Shown: positions 56,084 through 64,000 of the stretch, one piece after another
How the letters are laid out: each line of letters begins with the position of its first letter
Position numbering within the stretch: position 1 is the stretch's first letter
DNA from: Arbacia lixula
Taxonomy: Eukaryota > Echinodermata > Echinoidea > Arbacioida > Arbaciidae
Length of the DNA stretch: 64,000 nucleotides
Reading direction: 5' to 3'
NCBI GenBank assembly: GCA_963669155.1
Contig: OZ022586.1
Location: 6,189,278-6,253,277 of the forward strand
Translations under genes and position numbers: made by a program
Notes under the pieces: model-generated
Told to the model about the DNA's origin: nothing
The model's database searches: none
Seen by the model: only the letters and a program-made list of their open reading frames with translations

Positions 56084-59000
56084 CTTACATACACATCACA
56101 GGCACAACCACACATGGCAATATTTTGAAGACAGGGACTGGTGACAATTTGTGCAAGGGGTGACAATTTGTGCAACTAGCTATCAGTTTGCCTGCACAAA
56201 TTGTCGTCCGTGAGGGTGAAAAATGGGAACATCACCTGCAGCACAAATTGACGCCGACGACAATTTGTGTAGGGGACGACAATTTGTGGTGTCAGGTTTT
56301 GTCAAATTTTGCACAAATTGTCGTCGACGACAATTTGTGCAGGGACGACAATTTGTGGTGCAACAGACGTGTATCATAACGTGCAATCTGTGATACATTT
56401 GCAATTGATATTTTGTTTCTCATCTCTACAGTTCTATATTAAGTTTATCCACCATAAATCCGACTTATTGGAATAAGATACAAATAGGTTAAGGAAGACT
56501 GGCGGTTGGGGAGTTTACGTGCATATGTCAATATCTGAAAAAGAAGTTCATGTACTTGAAACACGTACTCAAGAATAGAGCGATGTGATTGGTATGTACT
56601 CAAGAATATATAGAGAGCAATGTAATTAGTACGTACTCAAGAATAGAGCGATGTGATTGGTACGTACTCAAGAATAGAGCGATGTGATTGGTACGTACTC
56701 AAGAATAGAGTAATGTGATTGGTACGTACTCAAGAATAGAGCGATGTGATTGGTTCCGCCGCAGCTCTCCACGTTCCTCCCTGCGCACAGACTCTGACAG
56801 AACGCATCCGACACCCTCTGCGTACAGTCATACGCGTGCGCGTTCGCATCCCCGCAGAAACACATATCGCCTTCACCCAGTCCCGCGTATACGTTTTCGA
56901 CGGAGTCCTCCCGGCAAAACTCGAAACAGTTTTGGCGCGTGGCTTGCGGATCTCGTTGGGAACCCCCCATCAGCACGTGCCTCACAGCAGTGTCGGGATA
57001 GCAGCCAATGAAGCTGTCATCTAACAACAGATAATCATAATGATACTTTGTATTTAAACAGCGCCTAATGTGAAACAGTATCACCCATAAACGCTTTTCA
57101 ACTTTATTACTCGGTTATCGGATGCTTAGTCTTAATTTGTGACACATGTCCAATCCAGAGATATCATTTCAGCACCAGCAGGCAGGAAGGTGCACTCATT
57201 CATTTCCTATCTGATACCCAATTATACCCCTGGTTGGAGAGCATCAATGTGGAGAGAGTATCTTGCTGAAGAACGCAAGTGCCATGAGTGGGCTTGAATG
57301 CGAGACCTCGAGATCTTTACTCACTCTTTATAATCATAAAAAGGTGTAGGTCTCGTGGGAAGGGCATGCTTGTGGAATGTGGATAAAAGATCCAGAGGTT
57401 ACCGGTTCAAGCCAAGGCATGGCACCGGTACTCTTCACCAAGATACAGGAATAGAGTGCACCTACTAGGAGGGCGATCGATATCGGGAATAACCATGAAC
57501 CCCCGACGATGTCGCACGTGAGCAAGGAAAGATCGATCCACAGAAAGTGGATACATTTGTATGTAGGATACCGTCTTGTATCCTGTGACCGCGGCTTTGA
57601 GTGTATCACCCCTTTTAGTTCAGTCTGCAAACTGCGGTAAGCATGCACTTAACCATAATAACAGGTGAATATAAGCTGATAACAGCAACCAAATGTAAAT
57701 TTCAACATATCTGTTAAGAAACGCGGGATTCAAACGGGTAGCCTGGCTTCTACACTGTTTGGCATTTTTAATTTCAACAGTAAAATATGGTATAGTACCT
57801 GCAAGACTAGTCTCTTTTCCATTCCCCGGGTTTTTTTTTTCAGTCTGCGTTTGAGTGAGCAGGATAAGAGTTCAAGCACACATTTTGATTGAATAGTTAT
57901 CATGGTTAGGATTAAACATTCCCCACAGCATGGCAAATAGGTATGTAAATGGACAACTGCGTCCTAGTTTCTCCTCTTCAAACGAGACGTACAGTAACAT
58001 CAGCTTGCATCTCCATCATTGCAGCTAAAAAGAAGGGCGGGAAAGGGGAAAGTGGGAAAGCGAGCTAATGTTTTTTTTTCCAAGATCTTTCATCCCTTGT
58101 GTAACTTATGTATTGGATATAACAGAACGAAACGTACGACATAATATGCAGAAACGATTAAAAAAAAAAGATAAAATGAGCTCTGAAAGATTGTCAGCTC
58201 TCACCGTAACAAGACGCAGCTCCAATTAATGAGCAATCCACGCCAATCTGCAGAGCGCACAGAGACACGTTGTATTCATCTGTAGAAGAAAACACACATT
58301 CCTGATCAAACATACAAATATTATAGGATAACGATGTCATGCAAAGGGCGATAGTGGTGGTGGCATTCTTGTCCAAAAATGGTTTAAATCTTAATCTCAT
58401 ACAGAGGTTCAGCGGCACAATCTGATTCCGGTCGATAGAACTCTTGAGGTATTATAGACCGCTCAGGGCAGAAAAGTCATTTTAATCAATGAAAATCCTG
58501 TAATGTATATCTCCCACTTAGCCGAGTTGGAGCGGCGAGTTGAGGCAAGTTGGGTTGTGAAAAGCGCGTTCACACAAAGGTAGCAATTTCTTGCAAAAGT
58601 GATTCATACGACCTTCCCACGTGCCTGCTACGACCACTCATAATACTCATGCAGAGATCGTATCGTGACTCGGGACAACTCGGCACAACTCGGTACAACT
58701 CGGTGCAATTCTGCGTAGCTTGAGGCAACATTTCACAACTCGTCGGCAAGTCGCGAGAGATCAAAACAAATTTAAACGCAAATTGGACCAACTCGGCGCA
58801 ACTCGCGCTAACCTCGGGACAGCTCGGGACAACTCGTGGATCACTCGCTGTGCTCGTGGTGAGCTCGTGTTGCACTCTTTCAAACTCGTAGCGTTCGATC
58901 TGCCTCGGGTCGCCTCGAGTTGCGTCGAGTTGCCAACACGAGTATTGCCCAAGTTAACATGAGTATGGCACGAGTTTTGCATAATTGAGATCAGGCACGT

Positions 59001-61697
59001 TAACATGACCACCGTATGAGTAAGATGTGGGAAAGTAACGAAACCGCACCAACGGTGACATCATCAATTAACAAAATAGTTATATAAAATCAAATGTTCT
59101 TTGAATGTGTCCATGGTGAGACACCGCGCATTCGCGCCGCACTTTCGCACCTATTCAGCTCCGTTTCACGCTCTAGTGCACACAACACATTCGCGCCGAA
59201 ACGCTCTATTCCTATTGGCCGGTTTCGGACACTCTCGGGTTATTTCATATCCCTTCGGATCCCATCGGATCGTTAGTTTCTTCGAGTTATTCTCCGTATG
59301 AAGGACATAGCACACTGCCCGAAACGTCGAGACTGATACTCCCTCTTTCAGATTTTGAAAGGAACCTATAGTTAGTTGCGGAACTGACTATAACTTTTCT
59401 ACACTTTTCTCATTTCCTTTTCTTTCTTTTCTCTTTATCACTACTTTGTGACTAGTTCACCACTTCTCATCAACACCCACCCTCTCCTTCTACCTCCATT
59501 CCATCCCATTTATTTTCGGTTTTAAACACCGAAAAAATTCACCTCTCTTTTTTCACTTTTCACTTTCCTTTCCTTTCTTCACCCCATAAGTGGGCCAATT
59601 ATCCGAAAGAATACAACCACATGGTGTTACCGAAAGTTTTACTATTTTCTAAATAGTATGTATTAGTATATAAAATCAGTTGACCATATATTTGAACATT
59701 TTTTTATATCAGTATAAAGAGTTATAATCATTGCTTCAGAGCAGTGCAATGATAAGGCACAAATCCCTAATCGAATGCTTGTATCATGAAGTCCCACAAG
59801 CACATGAAATCTTGAGCAAATTTGCTGGTAGACTCAGTTTCAGGCTTTAAACAAAAGAAATATCGAAAAGCTTTCCCTTCAAATGTCCATGATGCAAATA
59901 TAGCTTTTTTTGGACAAAATATATGTAAAGCCTTCTATTTGTAATGATTTTTAATTTTAATTTTTGACATATAAACCCAAAGGGGAAATAATTACAGGCG
60001 TGTGGTCGTATGAAGTACAGAATGCATTCTGAGGTTACAATAGACAGATAGCCCATGAAGCCTCGTCCGCACGCGGACACAGTCGCGGAGTATGGTGTAA
60101 AATTTACTCAACGCACGATGAATTGTATTCCAGTGTCAAATATTAGAATCTCTGCATGCACACGAGACAGAGGCTGGTGCGTGGCAAAATGAATATTTGA
60201 CTTTGACATAATATATATTTTAGCAAAATGCAACGAATTCTCGAGGGTAGTTTCCAACCCACTCCACATTTTACATTACAATATGTGCATTTTTATTAAT
60301 GTTCATCTTTTTGGTCGAAGATTAAGCCAACTATGCAGAGCCATTTGCATCGATGCGTGTCGATCAGTACCCATAACAGACAAAGGGATGAAAAAATGCG
60401 TGGCTATTGAGGTGAATAAGGGAAATTCATGGAGATTAGGAGTAGCTACCAGTCGCTCACTCGTGCACATTCCAGCTCCTTTGTGTACATATCACATTAT
60501 GAGGGGGGGGGGGGGGGGTAGGCGAGCGTGTCAATACATACATTCTATTCAGATGGGCGGGACCACGTTTTGTGCCAAATGAGGGGAATACTTTTTCGTT
60601 TCACTTTTATTGCATTGAAAATGTACTGTGTTGTATTTTGTTGCAGTGACTCTGATTCTCTAGCTGTTTTTGTATGTCTAAACTATCAATATACATGTAT
60701 TATCTAGGACGGCTTATCAGAGCGCCACTGCTTCCAGGCTGCTACCCTCTCACGCAACATTGTTCTGTTCTGTTCTGTATATCATTATATCCCTTGTTTT
60801 ACTGTGTATTGCAATGAGTGGAATAACGTTGAATTGAATTGAGTTGAATTGTGGCCGGGGAGAAAGAAGCCCATACATGCGTACGTACACAAAACCAGTA
60901 TCTATGTGCACAGGCACCCACAAAGAGACACAATGTCAATATACGAAAATGATGTATGATAGATGGAATAGTAGTAGATACTGTACACGCAGTATGTCCT
61001 TCCAACACATGCCCGATCTGCAGGACAGCTCCACACTCATTAAATAATCAGCACATACAAACATGATACCAATAGCTCATTACACGTGTTATGGGCAGGT
61101 ATCATTGTCATAACATAGAGTGGTTTGGATGTGATTTATACCAGACTTATTTTTCTTAATTTACACATGTGTTTATGAGTCCTGGATTTTTCTTTTTGCG
61201 GGGCGTCCTGACTTGAAAAAAGGGTTTTCATTATTGAACGGGCCATCCATTGTTTTAAATATTAAATGAATCATAATGAAAAAAAAAATGTTTAAGTCAA
61301 AATAAATGATCGCAAACACAGGTAAATAAATACGTAACAGAAGGAGCAAAGTGAATGCCATGAAATGAATACGTACTTCCATCACACTCCAGATAACTCG
61401 AGGGCTCTTGATCTGTTTCACCGTATGGCGAGTCAGTGATTGCTCGATTAGCACCGCTGAAGTTCAGCTCCTTGCAAATCACAATGACGTCATCGATTCC
61501 CAAGAATTCGCCACATGTGACGTTCCACGACGCGTCAAATCGCGTGTACTCAATCCGACCTTCGTATGCTGTTGGTCCGTCAACGAGTCGTACGTCTGTA
61601 TGTGTGCGTGTTTGTGGGGGGAAGAAGAGGTGGGCAGGAGAATGAAGGGGGATGCAAAATAGGGGAGAGAGACAAAGAGGGAGGCAGTTGGGGAGGC

Positions 61698-61746
<49 letters not shown>

Positions 61747-61894
61747 TATACAAAGATATACATTATAAGAGATAGAAAAAAAATTATATTGAATGAGAGA
61801 GAGAAGAGAGAGAGAGACAAAAAAAGAGAGAGGGGGTATACAAAGAGAGATATGGTTGACAAGAGATGGATATATTGAATGAGAGAGAGAGAAA

Positions 61895-61936
<42 letters not shown>

Positions 61937-61995
61937 GTATACAAAGAGAGATATAGTTGACAAGAGATAGATATATTGGATGAGATAGAGAGAAA

Positions 61996-62047
<52 letters not shown>

Positions 62048-62112
62048 ACAAACAGAGATATAGTTGACAAGAGATAGATATATTGGATGAGAGAGAGATA
62101 AAAGAGAGAGAA

Positions 62113-62159
<47 letters not shown>

Positions 62160-62826
62160 GAGAGAGAGAGTTGACAAGAGATAGATATATTGAAACAGCA
62201 GGGAAAGTGAATAGAATGATCCAGTTGGCTTGGGCAAAATTTGGCAAGCTCAACTTTATCTTTCGCGATGAGAAGCTCCCTCTTTCTCTCAAGAAACAGA
62301 TTTTCAACCAATGCATCATACCTGTGCTTTCTTATGGAGCAGAAACACGGACCACAACTAAGAGACTGGAGAGAAAACTCAGAGTAACTGAAAGGGCTAT
62401 GGAAAGAATTATGATTGGTTTTACAAAGAAGGACAAAGTTAGAAACCAGGATTTGAGAAAGAAAACTAAAGTACGGGATATAGTACAGGAAATCAAATCA
62501 AAGAAATGGAGGTGGTCTGGTCTTCTGGCCAGGAGGAAAGATGATAGATGGACTTATAAACTAACCATCTGAACCCCCAGGGCTAACACCAGAAGAAGAG
62601 GCAGGCAAAGTAGGAGGTGGATTGACGATATTATAGAATATGGTAGTATGACATGGAAACGAACGGCACAAGATAGATCAAAATGGAAAAATGATGAGGA
62701 GGCCTTCCTTCAGCAGTGGAGAGAAATAGGCTAGAGATAGATATATTGAGAGAGAGGTATACAAACAGAGATATAGTTGACAAGAGATAGATATGTTGAA
62801 TGAGAGAGATAAAAGAGAGAGAGAAC

Positions 62827-62861
<35 letters not shown>

Positions 62862-63937
62862 ACAAATAGAGTTATACTTGACAAGAGATAGATATATTGA
62901 ATGAAAGATAGAGAAAAGAGAGAGACAGAGAGAGAGAGAGAGAGGGAGGTTATACAAAGAGAGATCTAAACACAACAAAAAATGAAAGCCCCCCCCCCCT
63001 TTTTTTCAAAATACCATAACTTTTGAACGGAATACTTTTGAGTAACATAATTTGGGAGTGGTGTTGTTGCACTCATGGTCTAATCTCTGCGTGAAAATAT
63101 AATTGATCCGTCAAGTCATGCATGAATAATGCATGGTGCTTCTGGCGGAAAAAGATTTATGGGTTGAAAGGTGTGATGCTTAATTGGCATTGTTGTGTTC
63201 TGAACAATTATATGATATGATATACAAACACTGCTATATATGGTCTACACTTCTTTATGGATCAGAATGCTGGGCAATAAGTAAATCAGTGCAACAGCTT
63301 TTTCCGTAGGATGTTGAGAGTGTCGTGGACTGATCATGTTACAAATGAAGATGTCCTAGATAGAGCAAAGTCATCCCGAAAGTTACTTCAAACAATTGCC
63401 ATAAGACAGATAAGTTTCCTAGGCCATGTACTTCGTAAGAATGCTCTTGAGCAAGTCGCCCTTACTGGTGCTGTTCAGGGACGTAGGTCAAGAGGACGAC
63501 AGAGGCTGACTTTCCTCTCTTGGCTTAGAGATGCCACTGGCACAAGCCCCCTCAATATCGTACGCCACGGCCAGCAAAAAGAGGAATTCATTCTGACACG
63601 CAACATCACATTCTGACAAGCTACTCCAATTGATTGCTTGATTGATTGATTGATTATTGATTGATTGATTGATTGATTGATGGATTGATATATATTTCTA
63701 CGAGTTAATGTGTCCAAAAGTAAGCATTTCATTGAATGTTCAAAGGGTTACTACAAGAATAATTATTGATCCAGACTCCAGAGAAACAACTTTGCAGCAA
63801 AGTGACGTTTTCCTTCACCATCCGTACTTACTGCAAATTGATTCTTGATTTTCAGCTGCCAATGCCACCAGAACAAACGCACCGAAGACAACGTATCGCC
63901 CTATCGTCATCATTTTCATCTTCTTCTCCGACGCCAT
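51062..63937 (-). CDS. SRCR-WSC type I receptor with tyrosine-rich tail, 8 exons, 406 aa
   Basis: Minus-strand exons: 63832-63937, 61377-61595, 58205-58279, 56730-57020, 54706-54741, 53614-53706, 52426-52507, 51062-51380. All are GT/AG with consistent phases (1,1,1,1,1,1,2), 1221 nt with TAA. Residues 1-28 form a signal peptide ([14 protein letters not shown] core). The SRCR domain (about 36-133) is split over two exons ([48 protein letters not shown]) with the six-Cys group A pattern. WSC (about 137-230) starts FIGCYPD and has QNCFEFC, MCFCGD and ESCGG. A Pro/Thr mini-exon of 12 codons, a Cys-containing stalk and a TM helix (about 276-300) follow. The tail of about 105 residues has five tyrosines: VYTEL, VYQDP, EYLEV, RYANE, VYENQ. 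The last two fit the YxN consensus bound by Grb2-type SH2 domains. It is inferred to be a pattern-recognition or adhesion receptor that signals through tyrosine phosphorylation. Extra or alternative exons are possible. Confidence 0.82.
51430..51575 (+). repeat. Probable LINE/SINE 3' end with TTGAA-type tail
   Basis: TCTGTATTTTATAT ... GCACTGAGTGAAATAGAGTT followed by TGAACTGAATTCAATTGAAT parallels 60640-60845 (GCAATGAGTGGAATAACGTT then TGAATTGAATTGAGTTGAAT). A shared 3' terminus and pentamer tail point to one retroposon family. Confidence 0.5.
54000..54075 (+). repeat. CR1/L2-like 3' terminus
   Basis: ATTGTAAAGCGCTTAGAAAC followed by TTAAGCGCTGTATAAACGTT, the same conserved terminus as at 27680 and 32490. 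Confidence 0.55.
55184..55235. repeat. (GT)n microsatellite
   Basis: About 26 uninterrupted GT units inside the 1.5-kb element. Confidence 0.95.
55257..55427. repeat. Nested inverted repeat, about 35-bp arms
   Basis: TGCTCTAAGAGAATAAAGAC...AGTCAA at the left is mirrored by TTGACTTTAACTGACTCGC...CTCTAGAGCA at the right. A small MITE-like structure inside the larger element. Confidence 0.65.
55674..56092. repeat. Compound CA-rich microsatellite with C13 run
   Basis: C run at 55696-55708, then interrupted CA to 56092. Thr/His- and Cys/Val-rich frames across it are artefacts. Confidence 0.95.
56563..56754. repeat. 31-bp minisatellite overlapping the WSC exon's splice donor
   Basis: Six copies of a 31-bp unit (ACGTACTCAAGAATAGAGCG then ATGTGATTGGT on the plus strand; the second copy is longer and diverged). 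The rightmost copy contains the last 25 nt of the WSC exon (NHIALFL) and its GTACGT donor. The other five repeat exon end plus donor inside the intron. Confidence 0.92.
57180..57650 (+). repeat. Probable tRNA-derived SINE sequence(s)
   Basis: GAGGTTACCGGTTCAAGCC at about 57393-57412 fits an RNA polymerase III B box (GGTTCRANYC). A second B-box-like stretch (GTGGGCTTGAATGCGAGACC) lies at about 57288-57307. No A box is unambiguous. This is the intron between the SRCR and WSC exons. Confidence 0.4.
58500..58975. repeat. Degenerate short repeat rich in CAACTCG/CGAGTTG
   Basis: More than fifteen ACTCG/CGAGT heptamer-like motifs, e.g. GACAACTCGGCACAACTCGG, largely in one orientation in the middle and inverted at both edges (CGAGTTGGAGCG, GCCTCGAGTTGCG). 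Possibly the subterminal region of another DNA element. Open frames here are unsupported. Confidence 0.6.
60503..60518. repeat. Poly(G) run of 16
   Basis: Uninterrupted G homopolymer within the intron between exons 61377-61595 and 58205-58279. Confidence 0.95.
60600..60848 (+). repeat. LINE/SINE 3' end with TTGAA tail
   Basis: Ends GTATTGCAATGAGTGGAATA then GTTGAATTGAATTGAGTTGA, the same terminus type as 51430-51575. No coding part remains. Confidence 0.5.
61700..62193. repeat. GA-rich minisatellite, about 100-bp unit (left part)
   Basis: At least four units of form GTATACAAAGAGAGATATAG, TTGACAAGAGATAGATATAT, TGAATGAGAG, then a GA tract. The Ser/Leu-rich minus-strand frames are artefacts that happen to run into the SRCR exon. 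The array resumes at 62733-62965 beyond a LINE insertion. Confidence 0.92.
62194..62732 (+). mobile_element. 5'-truncated RTE-like LINE inserted in the minisatellite
   Basis: The frame reads [56 protein letters not shown] and [16 protein letters not shown], then after one frameshift near 62570 GRQSRRRWIDDI and [17 protein letters not shown] and a stop. This is the C-terminal part of RTE-type endonuclease/reverse transcriptase proteins. A 17-bp copy of AGAGATAGATATATTGA flanks both sides (62177-62193, 62733-62749). It may be a target duplication, but the sequence is also part of the array unit. Confidence 0.82.
62733..62965. repeat. GA-rich minisatellite (right part)
   Basis: Two to three further units of the array interrupted by the LINE, ending at GTTATACAAAGAGAGATC. 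Confidence 0.9.
63115..63225. mobile_element. Fragment of the fold-back element
   Basis: ATAATGCATGGTGCTTCTGG followed by CGGAAAAAGATTTATGGGTT and TTGTTGTGTTCTGAA matches the centre and right arm of the element at 31880-31980, showing that the family is not confined to the GPCR array. Confidence 0.6.
63240..63700 (+). mobile_element. Second RTE-like LINE fragment with (GATT)n tail
   Basis: [12 protein letters not shown], then after a frame break [36 protein letters not shown] and [13 protein letters not shown]: the C-terminal tail of RTE/RTE-X-type LINE proteins. The 3' end is a (TTGA)n tail at 63630-63690. It differs in sequence from the fragment at 62194-62732, so it is an independent insertion in the same intron and orientation. 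Confidence 0.78.
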
Positions 63938-64000
63938 TTGATCTTAAGGCTTGCGTGGTGTCTGTGAACAGTCCTTGTTCTCAAAGCGCTATCACCGTTC

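Larger units (their letters stand above)
54868..56370. mobile_element. 1.5-kb DNA transposon-like element with subterminal repeats
   Basis: The 43-bp ends are inverted copies with one mismatch: ACGTGTGTTGCACC then ACAAATTGTCGTCCCTGCAC at the left (54868-54910), mirrored at 56328-56370. Inside each end is a cluster of CAAATTGTCG/CGACAATTTG motifs in both orientations (54880-55015 and 56140-56365), a subterminal array like that bound by some cut-and-paste transposases. The middle is non-coding: GT and CA microsatellites and a nested inverted repeat. The superfamily is undetermined. It lies between the WSC exon and the mini-exon. Confidence 0.78.

Noticed and set aside
55673-56175. His/Thr- and Cys/Val-rich frames of 110-150 codons
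   Set aside because: Translations of the CA microsatellite on both strands.
56563-56754. Regularly repeated 31-bp units as a CRISPR-like array
   Set aside because: No unique spacers, eukaryotic context, and the units overlap an exon end.
61479-62319. Long Ser/Leu-rich minus-strand open frames (252-340 codons)
   Set aside because: They are translations of the GA/CT minisatellite that happen to read into the SRCR exon. The exon begins at a clear AG acceptor at 61595.
1-64000. LTR retrovirus, Polinton or other capsid-bearing element
   Set aside because: No paired long terminal repeats, protease, integrase, envelope or capsid motifs were recognised. The zinc-knuckle/RT combination at 38.7-42.7 kb is a LINE with an AP-type endonuclease.

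Overview
The window looks like AT-rich nuclear DNA from an invertebrate deuterostome, most likely an echinoderm and probably a sea urchin. This is inferred from three things: a tandem cluster of intronless rhodopsin-type GPCR genes, an SRCR-domain receptor, and dense CR1-, RTE- and MITE-type repeats with long CA/GA microsatellites. The species cannot be named from the sequence alone. No prokaryotic genes, rRNA or CRISPR arrays were seen, and no LTR retrovirus, Polinton or other capsid-bearing element was recognised.

Layout. (1) 1.65-9.18 kb, plus strand: a five-exon gene for a 304-residue homologue of the uncharacterised vertebrate protein C8orf74. Its introns hold two palindromic MITEs and a 5'-truncated LINE. 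(2) 9.7-33.6 kb: a tandem array of at least four related units plus a fifth, receptor-less fragment. Each full unit has an upstream repeat ending in a CT tract, a promoter block, an intronless muscarinic-like GPCR, a 12-bp minisatellite and usually a long fold-back element. Only the third receptor (22348-23580) is intact. The first and fourth are each broken by one event, and the second has lost most of its body. (3) 34.6-48.3 kb, minus strand: an eight-exon gene for a 452-residue type I membrane protein (signal peptide, EGF, CUB, EGF, EGF, TM, short tail). A full-length, apparently intact CR1/Jockey-group LINE sits in one intron in the sense orientation. (4) 51.06-63.94 kb, minus strand: an eight-exon gene for a 406-residue type I receptor (signal peptide, SRCR, WSC, linker, TM, cytoplasmic tail with five tyrosines). 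Its introns hold a 1.5-kb inverted-repeat transposon, a 31-bp minisatellite that multiplies a splice donor, a GA-rich minisatellite and two RTE-like LINE fragments.

How the parts relate. The two membrane genes lie head-to-tail 2.7 kb apart. They share symmetric phase-1 extracellular exons and an 82-nt phase 1-2 transmembrane exon with recognisably related sequence. One has a tyrosine-rich tail and the other has a tyrosine-free tail, so the locus resembles a paired-receptor arrangement built by exon shuffling. The GPCR array shows birth-and-death evolution: the two singly broken copies differ in length from the intact 1233-nt frame by exactly the size of one lesion (+95 and +2 nt).

The most unusual observation is in the LINE. 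ORF1 (ending in two zinc knuckles) and ORF2 (endonuclease-reverse transcriptase) lie in the same frame, separated by a single UAG. ORF2 has no in-frame AUG until after the first catalytic endonuclease glutamate, so UAG read-through or non-AUG initiation seems required. Exon models were built by hand from splice-site and phase agreement and have not been tested against transcripts.
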